Below are positions 51,112 to 61,889 of a stretch of 64,000 nucleotides of DNA, in pieces (the stretch's first letter is position 1; each line of letters begins with the position of its first letter). The notes under the pieces are model-generated. The model worked only from the letters and a program-made list of their open reading frames with translations. It was not told where the DNA came from and searched no databases. This DNA is from Chloroflexota bacterium (lineage in GTDB: Bacteria > Chloroflexota > Anaerolineae > Aggregatilineales > Phototrophicaceae). The stretch lies in NCBI GenBank assembly GCA_026706455.1, contig JAPOYS010000129.1, positions 24,425 to 88,424 of the forward strand, given 5' to 3'. Position numbers and translations under genes: made by a program.

Positions 51112-51696
51112 TCAGTCCTTCGCCAGAAACTTGAGCGCTTTTTCGATGCTCTTCTTGGGGCTGACCTTGAGCTGTTCGTCCAGCACTGTGCCGTCTTCGC
51201 CGATGATCCAGTGCGAGCGAATCACGCCCATATATTTCTTGCCGTACATCGACCGCTCGCCCCAGGCGCCATAGGCTTCAAGCGCCTGATGATCGGGATC
51301 GGAAAGCAGGTCATATTGCAGACCTTCTTCTGCGATCCATTTCGCCAGCGCGTCCGGCTCGTCGGGGCTTAAGCCAAGCACGACGGCGTCGGCGGTTTCG
51401 ATCTGAGCGAAGTTATCGCGGAAGCCGCAGGCTTGCACTGTGCGGCCTGAAGTGCCGGCTTTGGGATAAGCGAAGAGCAAGACCTTCGCTCCGCGATAGT
51501 CGCTTAGTTTTACTGATTTACCGTGCTGGTTAAGCAGTTCAAAATCGGGCGCCGCTTCTCCAATGGCTGGCATAACTCTTACCCTTCCTTTAGCTGTATT
51601 GACGATTCGACCTGCCGCGCTTTGCATCAAGATTATCAATTTTAGCGCATCGCGAGCGCGCTTGGCATGGCGGGAGCTGTGATTCACCCGGCGCAA
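51112..51696 (-). CDS. PrxQ/BCP-family paralogue lacking the peroxidatic Cys
   Basis: APDFELLNQHGKSVKLSDYRGAKVLLFAYPKAGTSGRTVQACGFRDNF; Arg where bcp at 44754 has Cys. Likely start is the internal ATG at about 51573. Confidence 0.85.
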   Translation of the reverse strand: MRRVNHSSRHAKRARDALKLIILMQSAAGRIVNTAKGRVRVMPAIGEAAPDFELLNQHGKSVKLSDYRGAKVLLFAYPKAGTSGRTVQACGFRDNFAQIETADAVVLGLSPDEPDALAKWIAEEGLQYDLLSDPDHQALEAYGAWGERSMYGKKYMGVIRSHWIIGEDGTVLDEQLKVSPKKSIEKALKFLAKD

Positions 51697-52778
51697 TTGA
51701 TCTCTCGCCGCGCCCGGTCAATCCCAAGCCAGAGCGCCGCCGTCGCCTGGGCTGGCATTATCAAGTGCAGGTCAGGCGGGAAGCGCGACAAGAAGGACTC
51801 GTCGCTGGCGATCGGCGCCATCACGAGACTGTCTTCCAAGGTCTCGTCGGCGGTCGCCAAGGGCATGTCACTCTGCCGGTCGCTGACGCGCGCGTACCAA
51901 GCCGGGTCATGAATCAGGAGCAGCGTGCTGATTTCCGGGCGCAGCGTCAAGAGGTTGAGCACGATGCCGGTCGCGCAGAGCTGCGCTTTTCCCGTCTCCA
52001 ACAAATCCAAGAGAACTTGCAGCGCCGGATGACAGTAAAAGAAATCCCACTGAGGCGGATTGATTTCTTCCGGCAGGCCAAACAGCTCCTCCAGCACCTC
52101 GCGCAGGATCTGGTGTTTCACGCTCCATTCACGCCGGTCACTGAAATCAGCGGTTGTCTGTTGAAACACCATTGCCGGCAAAAGGTGAAACATATTGCTG
52201 TCTATGGCAGTTGATTGGGAGCGTCTGGCCAGGATCGCCCGGTAGTCATCGCCGTCATTGAATACGGTTAGCGTGCTAATGCCGATGGCGGCGCTGCGTT
52301 GGTCTCCGCGGCTGAGCGCGTCCTGCGGCCTGAGCAGTCGGTGATAGGTTGCGCGTGCGGGCGCGCGCATGGAACCGTCTGCCAGGGCGGCGCGCGTTTC
52401 GCGCTCCAGAGCGGCGCAGGTCGCCAGCATGTCAAAGTAGCAGCCGATCGCTCCCCGCAGTTGCAGCGGGTTCTCACGGATATGCTTTAGCGTGAAGGTG
52501 GGTCCATTATAGAGGGCTGGCTTGCTATTCTGCAGATCATGCAGATAGCTGTAGTCGTAAAAGGCGAAGTCGCGCGCTTCGGCTTTTGGCAGCCAGGGAT
52601 CGAGCAGGCTGTCGACATCGTGGACTTGCGCCGCCGACGGAAAATAGACGGTCACCGGATGCGCGACGCCGCGGCGCGCAAAGAGCTCGCAACCATATAG
52701 CCGTTGCAAGTAATCGGTCATGGTCTTGTAATGCTTGTTGGCGGTGGGCATCTTGGCAGTGTCGGTAACTCTTGTCAC
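51684..52778 (-). CDS. Hypothetical protein with Nudix-box-like segment
   Basis: KHQILREVLEELFGLPEE resembles the REUXEEXGU half of a Nudix box; no upstream GX5E. Confidence 0.5.
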   Translation of the reverse strand: MTRVTDTAKMPTANKHYKTMTDYLQRLYGCELFARRGVAHPVTVYFPSAAQVHDVDSLLDPWLPKAEARDFAFYDYSYLHDLQNSKPALYNGPTFTLKHIRENPLQLRGAIGCYFDMLATCAALERETRAALADGSMRAPARATYHRLLRPQDALSRGDQRSAAIGISTLTVFNDGDDYRAILARRSQSTAIDSNMFHLLPAMVFQQTTADFSDRREWSVKHQILREVLEELFGLPEEINPPQWDFFYCHPALQVLLDLLETGKAQLCATGIVLNLLTLRPEISTLLLIHDPAWYARVSDRQSDMPLATADETLEDSLVMAPIASDESFLSRFPPDLHLIMPAQATAALWLGIDRARREINCAG

Positions 52779-52841
52779 TGTTATACTGCAACTGTATATC
52801 GGCTACCTTCGCTTTAACGGGAGTATAGAGGACTCCGGCCA

Positions 52842-52997
52842 ATGAACCCAGAAATTCTCACGTTCCTTTTCGCGTACTTGATGATTCTGCTGGTCGGATC
52901 AGTGGCGTTGAGCGTTTTTCTGCTCTATGACATAAAGAGCGGGAATTATCGGAGGTTTTTTTCTACTGACGAAGAGAATGAAGGTTTAACGGAGTGA
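52842..52997 (+). CDS. 51-aa single-TM small protein
   Basis: ATG...TGA reading MNPEILTFLFAYLMILLVGSVALSVFLLYDIKSGNYRRFFSTDEENEGLTE; below the ORF-track length cutoff. Confidence 0.5.
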   Translation: MNPEILTFLFAYLMILLVGSVALSVFLLYDIKSGNYRRFFSTDEENEGLTE

Positions 52998-53101
52998 GTC
53001 CAAAAGCTGCAGAACAATGGCTCGCGTGAATAGGGGTGAATACAAACTAGATGCCGGAAAATTGTCAGGCCACGTCTTATCACGAATTTAAGAAAGGCTA
53101 T

Positions 53102-54055
53102 TCATCCCCGTCTCTCGGAAAGGCGCGCCGCCAGCCACATCAGGCCATCAGCCGCCAGGCCCTGCGCCAGCGCCAGCAGCATAAGCCCGGCGCTTATCGT
53201 CCAGCCGTAGGGCAGGCGCTGCCAGATCTCGCCCAGGCTGCCCAAATGCGCCAGCAGCAGCCCCCAATCACCTAAGCCGATATAACTGAACATCAGCGCG
53301 AGATGCCAGTCGGCGGCGTCGCTTTGAATCATTTGCGCGATCGCAAAAGCGCCAGCCCCGGCGAATAGTACTAGGGCTGCCACAGCGATCAATTGGATGA
53401 TCAATGCGTAAATGCGCTCGCGGACGGCCACCGACAGCAGTATGCCAAATGCGCTCACGAAGGCAATCGCCGTCAGGGGCAAGAGCAGCGCAACTGTCAC
53501 GCTCAATGCGATCAGCAGCAGATCCAGCCGCCAAATGGGCAAGGGCGGCGTCGCCTGCGCGCCCAGCATCTCCGGGTAATAGCCGCCGAACGCGGTCAAA
53601 TCATAGAGCAGGCCGGCGATGAAGACACAACGCGCCAAGAGGATGAGCATGATGGGCGCGCGAAGGCGATAGAGTATGCTCGCCCAGCGCGCGCGCAGCA
53701 CCGCCCCGGCGCCGAACTCCGTCGCCCGCAAGTTATCCCAGGTCTTGCGGCTGCGTTCTTCGCCAACAACGGCCGCCCCGAAAAGCAGCGCCAGCGACAG
53801 GGTGAGGAGCTGCAGAATCAGTATCGGAAAATACAGGCTGCGCCAGATGAGGCTCGTGAGGTTTGCGCTGTCAGCGGGGCTGGCATTGACGGACCCGTAA
53901 ACGATGGCTGAGCCGCCTAGCAGGAGCGACAGCAGGGCAAGCTGGACGAGCAGGCGACGCCGGCTGCCCGCGCGGAAATGCGCCAACTCGTACTGCAAGA
54001 GCTGGTGTTCAGGCTGCGCCCATGGCGGAAGCAGCCAGTTGCTAAGCTTGCGCAT
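53102..54055 (-). CDS. ABC-2-like multi-pass membrane protein
   Basis: ~6 TM; LFGAAVVGEERSRKTWDNLRATEFGAGAVLRARWAS typical of ABC-2 permeases. Confidence 0.65.
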   Translation of the reverse strand: MRKLSNWLLPPWAQPEHQLLQYELAHFRAGSRRRLLVQLALLSLLLGGSAIVYGSVNASPADSANLTSLIWRSLYFPILILQLLTLSLALLFGAAVVGEERSRKTWDNLRATEFGAGAVLRARWASILYRLRAPIMLILLARCVFIAGLLYDLTAFGGYYPEMLGAQATPPLPIWRLDLLLIALSVTVALLLPLTAIAFVSAFGILLSVAVRERIYALIIQLIAVAALVLFAGAGAFAIAQMIQSDAADWHLALMFSYIGLGDWGLLLAHLGSLGEIWQRLPYGWTISAGLMLLALAQGLAADGLMWLAARLSERRG

Positions 54056-57000
54056 TGGAACCCATCAACTGGCCGATCGTCGCATCAAGCCGATCTAACT
54101 CGTGTTGGCATTCTTGGCTGGACAAAGCCACAGTCTGATTGCCGCGGATGTAATGAATATATGCCTGCGGCAAGCGCGCTAGACCAAACTTCTGCCGTAC
54201 TGCCGCCGCGTATATGCCCATCTGCAGGTGAAATCGTCTGGCATGCCAACTGTGACTGCCGTCTAGCACGTCGCTTGTTTTGTAGTCGATGATAGCCCAT
54301 GAGCCGTCCGCGCGCTGCAGCAGGACATCCAGCACGCCGTGCACAACGCGCTCGCCCAGCCGGAACATGAATGGCAATTCCGCGTAGAGCGGGCGATCGG
54401 CGGCGCGGGCGCTCGCTATCATGCGATAAACCTCGCTTTCCGAAAACGAGGCGAGCAATTCGCGCGCTTCGTCGGCCGCCCAGCGCAGAGCCTGCGCATC
54501 CGTCAATCCCTGCTCCCATGCGATGGCGGCGATCATTTCGTCGCTCGCGCCGCTGGCCGGGTCGAAGTTCGAGTAGCGCAAAATCTCGTGGGCGATCCGC
54601 CCAATTGTTCGCGGCGATGGCGGACCCAGCGCCTCCCCGCTGTCCGCATCAGCTTCGGCGCGCCCGCTGAATGCGCCGGCCTGAAAACGGCGCCCGAGCT
54701 CATCGCGCTCCTCGACTGAGCCGTGACGGTAGACGCCCAATTCCACCAGTTGCGTGACTGTGATATGGCTTGGCTTTGGCGCCTCGAATGGCGGCAGCGG
54801 TTGCAAGAGCGGCGGCGACAGCGGCGGATAGTCGTCGGCTCCTAGGGCCGAATCCCAGAGGCTCCCGTCGTTTTCGGCGAATCTGTAGATTTCACCGGCG
54901 GATAGCGGTGATGACGGCGTGATTATGCGAATATCGTGGCATGCGAATCGGCGCAGCTGCCCGCGCTCGCCCGTTCCCGGCTGGATCTCGCCAAGATTGA
55001 GGGCGGTCACAATCATGTTCAACCAGCCGCGCGCCGTCCAATTGCCTTGCCTTTTCCGCTTTAGGGAACCGCTGATGAAGAGATAATCCTGCGCTCGCGT
55101 CGCCGCAACATAGAGCAGGCGCTTGCGCTCCGCTGCTTCCTTCTGCGCCTGCAGCTTCAAAGCGCGTCGGTGGGCGTAGCCATTTACGTATTCCTGCGTT
55201 TCGTCGTTGTAAACGCGGCAGCTAAGCCCCGTCTCAGGATCGGCGAGCAGGGTTGGCGCGCCCCCGGCGCCGCGCTCCCAGGACGCGTCAGCCAGGATGA
55301 CCATGGGAAACTCCAAACCCTTGCTGGCGTGAACGGTCATCAGCCGCAGGTTGTCGCCCGTCTGCAGCAGGGCTTCGCCTTCGCGCGCTTCCCGCGATGA
55401 AAGATCCGCCAGATAACGGGAGAATTTACCCAAGGTGATCCTGCCGCTGACATCGGCCAGCTGCAGCAGCTTCTCTACATTTCCGCGTCGGCGGGCGCCA
55501 TCGGGCAAGCCGGTCAGGATGGCCAGATAGTTTGTCTTCGTGAGCGCCCGTCGAATCAACTCGGAGATTGTCACCGTGCCGGCTAGCCGACGCAGTTCGT
55601 TTAGGGTTTGCCTGGCATGCTGGATAAGCGGCCGATCTGCGGTCCGTATCGCCGGAAGCGCCCTCTCGTCAGCCGCTTCCAATGCTTGCCAAAGCGGCAA
55701 GGGTTCAGCATCGGCGCCATCGTCTTCCGCTAGGGCGCGCAGGGCGAAGAGCAAGTCATCGCTGAAGCAGAACATGGGCGAGCGCAATGCCGTCGCCAGG
55801 GACAGGCTGTCGGCTGCATTGTGCAGAAAGCGCAGCAAATCGAGCATATCCCAGACTTCCTGCCGGTCGTAGTAGCCGCGCCCGGCGACCGTCAGATAGG
55901 GAATCCCCTGCGCCTTGAAGACGTCTTCATACAGCGTCAGCTTGCTCGTCGACTGAAATAAGACTGCGATATCGCCATACTTTATGGCGCGGGTCAGTTT
56001 TTCGTCCTTGTCATACACCGGTCGTTTACCCTCGATCAAGCGCTTGATATGCCGCGCGATTTCATAAGCTTCCCAGCGGCGCATATCGTCGGCGGAAGGC
56101 GCTTGGCTCTCGCCCGAGCCGCCAAGCGCATGATCGTCGGGATCGTCGTCGGCGGGCGGCGCGAGCAACTGCAATTCAATCGCGGGCATGGATGGCGGCT
56201 TTTCGCGATTGGCGCTCATTGACTGGTCGAAGGCGACTTCGAAACTTGGGGCATTGTGGCTGTCGTCGCTGCGCAGGATTTTCTCGAAGAGCGCGTTCAA
56301 TTGCTGAACGAGCGGGCGATGCGCGCGAAAAGATCTAGAAAGCGGCAGCTCGCAGCCTGTTTCGAGCGTCGAGATCTGGTCGCGTACGCGATTGAAAACG
56401 CTGACATCCGCGCCGCGGAATTGATAAATGCTCTGCTTGGGATCGCCGACGAGGAAGAGCGAGCCGCCACGCCGCAGGTCGGCCAGCGAACGGATGATTT
56501 TCCATTGCGCCGCATTGCTGTCTTGAAACTCATCGACCAGCAGGTGCTTGAATTCGACGCCGCGGTATCGGTTTTGGACGGCTGGATCCTCTAACAGTTG
56601 CGCTGTTCGTTGCTCCAGGTCATCGAAGTCCAGTTGGGCGCGCGCTCGTTTCCGCTCGCGATATTTCGTTCTCACAAGCTGCACGAGCTCGTGCCAGAGC
56701 GGAAGAAGGCCGGCTGTCGCGCGGTCAAGCGTCGAGGGCGGTTCGCCAACCGACTGCAGCGCGGCATCGATTTGAAGGCGCAATTGGCGCAGGCAGTGCG
56801 CGGCGCGCGCTTTTGCTTCAGCCCCACCCCAGGCACTTGCCGAGCCTATGTTGCCAACAGCGCCATTTTTGTAGCATTCCTCCAATAACTGAACGACGGA
56901 CACAGCATTGTCGAACCCGGAAATGTCGCCAAGATAGCGCTTGTATTGCTCGTATAGCGCTCCGAGCCGGTCGCGACCTGGAACGTCTGGCAGAGTTTCA

Positions 57001-57647
57001 AACTCCCGAAATTCATCGCCGTTCAGAAGTTCGTGACGCGCGCGCAGCACATCGTCGCGCCAGCCCTGTTCCCATGTCTGAAATACCGCGTCAGCGTCAG
57101 TCGGCGGGGGCGGGTATTGCGAATTGATCAAGCCCGCCTGTTTGAGGGCGCGCTCAATCATAAAACCGTCGTACTCAGCGAACAGACTCGATAGCGGCGC
57201 TTCAAGCGTCGCCAGCACATCGTCGACCGTGTCGTCGAGGAGGATGGCGGCTTCGTTTTCGTCCAGCACCTCAAACATCGGATCGACGCTGGCTTGCGCA
57301 GCGTTCGCTCGCAGAATGTCCGCGCAGAGGCCGTGAATCGTGTCGATGCGCGCTCGATCAAGCTGCGCCAGATGACGCGCCCAAGGATCGCCATCGGGCA
57401 GCTTCAGGCGCCGCTCCAATTCTTCCCGCAGGCGATGGCGCATCTCGTAAGCCGCTTCCCGCGTGAAGGTAATCGCAACGATGGAATAGATGCGCCACTC
57501 GCGGTTGTCATGCAGCAGTTGCAGGAAGCGTTCGATGAGGACACGCGTCTTGCCCGTGCCCGCGCCCGCCACCACAAGCAGATTCTTGTCGCTGATGTGG
57601 ATGGCATCGCATTGTTCGCCGGTCGGCTGCACGACGATTTCCCTCAT
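54042..57647 (-). CDS. addA: AddA-like UvrD-family helicase-nuclease
   Basis: LLVVAGAGTGKTRVLIERF, FKHLLVDEFQDSNAAQWKII, FLVGDPKQSIYQFRGADVSVF, LRLMTVHASKGLEFPMVILAD, C-terminal nuclease WAIIDYKTSD. Confidence 0.92.
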   Translation of the reverse strand: MREIVVQPTGEQCDAIHISDKNLLVVAGAGTGKTRVLIERFLQLLHDNREWRIYSIVAITFTREAAYEMRHRLREELERRLKLPDGDPWARHLAQLDRARIDTIHGLCADILRANAAQASVDPMFEVLDENEAAILLDDTVDDVLATLEAPLSSLFAEYDGFMIERALKQAGLINSQYPPPPTDADAVFQTWEQGWRDDVLRARHELLNGDEFREFETLPDVPGRDRLGALYEQYKRYLGDISGFDNAVSVVQLLEECYKNGAVGNIGSASAWGGAEAKARAAHCLRQLRLQIDAALQSVGEPPSTLDRATAGLLPLWHELVQLVRTKYRERKRARAQLDFDDLEQRTAQLLEDPAVQNRYRGVEFKHLLVDEFQDSNAAQWKIIRSLADLRRGGSLFLVGDPKQSIYQFRGADVSVFNRVRDQISTLETGCELPLSRSFRAHRPLVQQLNALFEKILRSDDSHNAPSFEVAFDQSMSANREKPPSMPAIELQLLAPPADDDPDDHALGGSGESQAPSADDMRRWEAYEIARHIKRLIEGKRPVYDKDEKLTRAIKYGDIAVLFQSTSKLTLYEDVFKAQGIPYLTVAGRGYYDRQEVWDMLDLLRFLHNAADSLSLATALRSPMFCFSDDLLFALRALAEDDGADAEPLPLWQALEAADERALPAIRTADRPLIQHARQTLNELRRLAGTVTISELIRRALTKTNYLAILTGLPDGARRRGNVEKLLQLADVSGRITLGKFSRYLADLSSREAREGEALLQTGDNLRLMTVHASKGLEFPMVILADASWERGAGGAPTLLADPETGLSCRVYNDETQEYVNGYAHRRALKLQAQKEAAERKRLLYVAATRAQDYLFISGSLKRKRQGNWTARGWLNMIVTALNLGEIQPGTGERGQLRRFACHDIRIITPSSPLSAGEIYRFAENDGSLWDSALGADDYPPLSPPLLQPLPPFEAPKPSHITVTQLVELGVYRHGSVEERDELGRRFQAGAFSGRAEADADSGEALGPPSPRTIGRIAHEILRYSNFDPASGASDEMIAAIAWEQGLTDAQALRWAADEARELLASFSESEVYRMIASARAADRPLYAELPFMFRLGERVVHGVLDVLLQRADGSWAIIDYKTSDVLDGSHSWHARRFHLQMGIYAAAVRQKFGLARLPQAYIHYIRGNQTVALSSQECQHELDRLDATIGQLMGSNAQA

Positions 57648-57652
57648 CGCTA

Positions 57653-60600
57653 TCAAGCCCGCGGCAGCGTCTTGTGCCGGTTGGTGACGCGCTGGCGGCA
57701 AAAACGGGCGTATTCACAGTAGCTCACGCATTTGCCCGCCTCGAGTTTGCTGGCCTGCGCGGGGAACTGTCCCAGCCGACCCTGTTGTACATTGCGAGCG
57801 ATGTGCAGCCGAGCCGCTTCCAGAGCCGCCTTATCGTCTTCGCCATCGGCGGAATAGACGCCGGTTGGTTTCAGATTGCGCAGGCGCCAGAACAAGCCGC
57901 CGGTCAAGCGCGCTTCGCTTTGGCTGTGCCTTTCCGCCCAGTCCATTGCCTGCGCGTAGATGAACATCTGAAAGTCGCGGCCGATTTCCATTTGGCGCCG
58001 GCTGATAGCGCCGCTCCCCGTTTTGTAATCGACGAGGACCAAATCATCATCCGCCCAATCGATACGATCGATTTTGCCGGATACGCGCAGCGCCGCCATA
58101 TCGCCGGGCATCTCGATTCGGGCGTCGTCGAAGCGCCGCTCCAGCATCCTCACTTGACGCCGTTCGCCGAAGCGACCGAGCGGGCTATCGTCCGAAAAGT
58201 CCAACTGGATGAGGGCGGCCAAGCGCTTGCGCAGCAGCTTGGCTTCTTCGTCCCAAGTCGCGCCCGCCCGAAAGCCGAAGTCTTGCGGCGCGTCCCGCAG
58301 CATGGCCGGCGCCAACTCATCGAATATGGAAAGCGCCGCTTCCTGGTTGCCCTCATGTATTTCGAGGCTGCTTATTCTGATTCGACGATAGGTCGCTTCC
58401 AGGATGCTGTGAACCAGTTGACCCAGCTGCAAGGCGTCGATGCCGGCTTCCGGCTCTTCGACCGCATCCAGCTTCAGGATGCGCTTGGCGAAAAAGCGAA
58501 AGCCGCAAAGTCCGTAGTCCTTCAGCTGCGTGGCGCTCCAGACGCGCTCGCTCCCGAGCTGACGCGCAACGGCGCCAAGCAGGAGCGGATGCGAAAGGAC
58601 GCCGCTGTATTGATCGAACGGCGAAAAAGAAAGACGTCCGCGCTCTACTCGACGACCCGCAACGACGCGCCGCCACTGAGCGGCATATTCCGCTTGCCGC
58701 CCAATCCAGGCGCGCATCCGCAGCGCGGTAGCCACCCTAGCCGGGTCGCTCGCGTTCAGTTGATCGGCGACAGCCAACAGCAGCTCCTCGCCATTGGCGG
58801 CGTCCTGCGGGTTTAGGACCGAGCCAAGCGGCCGTGTCACAACAGGCTGATTGGGAAAGACTCGCGTCACTGCGCGCCAAAGATGACTTTCAAGCCAGAC
58901 CTTGCCGCCTTGAAAGGTCGGGCGCGACAAAATCAGCGACTCCCTCGGCAGGCTGATTAACTCATAAAACAAGCCTTGATCATCATTGCGCTCGGATTGC
59001 GTCGCCAGCGGAAGGCCGCGCGCCTTGAGGCTTTCGCGCTCTGAATCGAGAAATAGCGGCTCTTCCGATATCTCAGCGGGAAAGAGGCTTTCAGCCAGCC
59101 CGAGTATGTATACATGATTGTGGGGCAAACCACGCGCTGCGGCCGCGGTCGTCACCAGAATCTGCCCGGCGCGCGCGCTGCGGCCGGCGTCGATGGTAGC
59201 AGCCTGCAAAGCCTGCGCGAGATCCGAATAGAAGCGATTCCACTCCGTCTCGGGAGGGGTCCCGAAGGTCGCGCGCAGCACATCGTCGCTCGACAGAAGT
59301 TGACGCAGAACGCGCAGTAGGCTCAACAGCGCATTGACATCGCGCCGCCGGTCGGAGTCGAGGTCATCTTCAATGCTGCGGGCGCGCTCGAAAATGCGCA
59401 GCGAGAAGTCATTCACGGCTTTGCGCGATTCGGGAATCGGGCGGCCAGACCGCGAATCGGCGCCGATCAAGCGCTCAAGCCACTGGATATAGGTGAGGGC
59501 ATCGGCGCGCTCCGGCGGCCTAACAGCCTGGAAGAAAGCGGTCAGCCGCGCAGCCAACTCATCGATCTGCGCCCTTGTCATTAGCGTGGGCTGCCGGTCA
59601 TCGCCCTCCGCTTCGGCCAGTTGCCCGCCGAGCTCGAGGACTTCCAGCCAAGCCGCGAGGTCGCCGCCGAGGAAGCGCTGCTCGGCGCTGCGCCTGTCGA
59701 GCAGGTTTATCATTTCCGCGCTCATGCCCGCGTCAATATACGGCGAACGCAGGACTTCCAGCAGGTCGCGCCGGCGGAAATCGGGCGCGAGCGCCAGCAA
59801 GTCAATGACTGCGGCAATTGCAGGCACGGTATGGAGGGCGCGCTCCTGGTGCAGGCAGAGGGGCAGTTCGTATTCGTCGCGTCCACTGTCGAAATAAGGC
59901 GCGTAAAGATTCCAATCGCGAAGCGCTATCAGAATATCGTCCGGTCGAACACCGGCGAGCAGTTGGCGCTTGATCGCGCGCAGAACGCTTTTGGTTTCCT
60001 CGGCCGGGTTGGGCAGGGCTAACAGGTGAATGGCCTCACTGCTTGACGCCGGCGGCTCGTCGCGGAAGATCGTTCGGCCGAGATGATCTAAATCCTTATG
60101 GCGTTCGCCGGGCGCGCGCCCGATGGTCTGATGCTCAAGGCGCAAACCCGCGCCGCCAAAGGCGCTCTGCAGTCGCTCGCGAGCCAGAGCGCTGCGTTGC
60201 GGCAACGAGTTGGCGCTCGCCTCCGGCACATCCGTCAGCGTGATATGAAGGTCTTCGATCGCGCGCGCAAGCTCGGCGAGCATTTGCGCCTGGACGAGCG
60301 TAAACTGGTCATAGCCATCGACCAGCAGCAGGTCGACCTCGAGGGCAATATCGCGCCGCTCGCGCAGTGTCGCCAAGGCCAGCCAGCCTTCGCCCTCCAC
60401 ATCGGCCAATCCGCTGTCTGTGAGCAAGTCTTGATAGCGGCGGTATATCCTGGCGATCTCGCGCTCTTTTTTGCCGTCTGCCGCAGCGGCGAAGCGCTCG
60501 ACCTCTACTCTCGCCTGCTTCAATTCGTCAATCAGCGCGGCCAAGATTGTGATGAAGCCGCGGGTATCGGCGATGCGGCGGAAGTACCCGAGCTGACCCT

Positions 60601-60922
60601 CAGCCAACATCTGCGCCAGCAATCGACGCAGCAGCGCGCCGCGCGCAATGCCGTCCAGCCGCCTGACGGGCGCGCCCGCCATCTTGAGCAGGCGCGCGTT
60701 AAGCGTATAAAAGTTGAAGAATTCGATATTGAAGAAGGGGGAATCGGTCTCGTCCCCCTCGATCAGTCGCTGCCGAATGCTGAGCGCCTGCCGGCGGGTC
60801 GCCGTCAGCACCCATATTCGCGGCAATCCGTCAGGCCCTCTTCATATGAAATCGCGCAAGAGCGCCAGGGCGCGCTCAGTCTTTCCGACACCGAAGGGCG
60901 CCAAATGCAGGATCTGCGCCAA
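57653..60922 (-). CDS. addB: AddB-like nuclease/inactivated helicase, interrupted by in-frame UGA at 60842-60844
   Basis: Main ORF 57653-60826 with LVDYKTGSGAISRRQME nuclease motif and Cys cluster (DYGLCGFRFF...GKCVSYCEYARFC). In-frame upstream segment from TTG 60922: LAQILHLAPFGVGKTERALALLRDFI-UGA-RGPDGLPRIWVLTATRRQ. Confidence 0.85.
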
Positions 60923-60931
60923 GCGATTCTC

Positions 60932-61672
60932 CTAGCGATAGAGCAGGTTCACGACCTGCTGAACGGTCGCCGCGTCCAAGCGGCTCTGAGCGAAATAGCT
61001 GTCTTGCAGGCTGTGAATGAGTCGGCTGGCGTAGACCGCCGGGACGGCCGGCTCCTTTAAACTGAACACAACATCGGGCGCGTCGCGCAGAAAAACGACG
61101 GCGGCGTAGACGGGCACGGACCTCAGTTGAAAGTCGTTCAAGTATTCTTTCAGCTTCAAGGCGTCATTTACAGCGTCACGCGTGGGATTCCAACGGAGCG
61201 GGCGCCAGCTCCCCCTACGCGCGCGCCGCAGCCATTGCCCCTTCTCGTTGTAAAACTCGCCTTTGCGCCGCGTGATCCGCAGCACTAGAACACCGTGTTG
61301 GCTCACGAGCGCCGCGTCAATATAGCCGATCGAGCGCTTGCTGATATTGCGTATGTAGACGAAACGGCGGTCGAGCTCGGTGGCGAGACGCTCGCCAAGC
61401 TGCCAAGCGAGGGCGTTGTCCGTCTTCCAGGTGACCGCGCGCAGCGCCATGAGCAGGGAGACGCCGGCGAGGCCCGCCCCGAGCGACAGCATCGCCTTGC
61501 GCGTAAAGTCGTAGATTGCATAGCCGCGATTAAAGGGCACGACGAGGCTGAAGACGTGCAAGGCAATCCCCGTCACAGCCAGCGCCGCGCCCAATAGGAA
61601 GACGGCCGCGGCGGCCAGCAGGAAATCGCGCGAACGTCGGTTCAGCCGGCGCGTGGGGGCGACATTCTGCAT
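60932..61672 (-). CDS. Membrane protein with NERD (nuclease-related) domain
   Basis: Two TM segments then RFVYIRNISKRSIGYIDAALVSQHGVLVLRITRRKGEFYNEKGQWLRR...WNPTRDAVNDALKLKEYL. Confidence 0.75.
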   Translation of the reverse strand: MQNVAPTRRLNRRSRDFLLAAAAVFLLGAALAVTGIALHVFSLVVPFNRGYAIYDFTRKAMLSLGAGLAGVSLLMALRAVTWKTDNALAWQLGERLATELDRRFVYIRNISKRSIGYIDAALVSQHGVLVLRITRRKGEFYNEKGQWLRRARRGSWRPLRWNPTRDAVNDALKLKEYLNDFQLRSVPVYAAVVFLRDAPDVVFSLKEPAVPAVYASRLIHSLQDSYFAQSRLDAATVQQVVNLLYR

Positions 61673-61889
61673 CGCTGACAAATTGCCTGCTTTGCTTGCT
61701 TGACACTTACCTATGATGATAGCCCATCTCTTGCGGCTTGCAATCTGCGCTGTCCTTCGAGCGCGGGCGTTTCGGACCTTGACTATAATCAAGCGGTAGA
61801 GCGGCAAGGGTTGCCGCCTCTGTTTGACTGAGGCGGCTCGACGCCAAATAGCGCTTGTATTTGACCTGGCGCGCCGCTGTGGGATCGCG

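Noticed and set aside
60839-60850. UGA in addB as a selenocysteine codon
   Set aside because: AddB is not a known selenoprotein family and no convincing SECIS hairpin was seen downstream; kept only as a lesion/recoding question.
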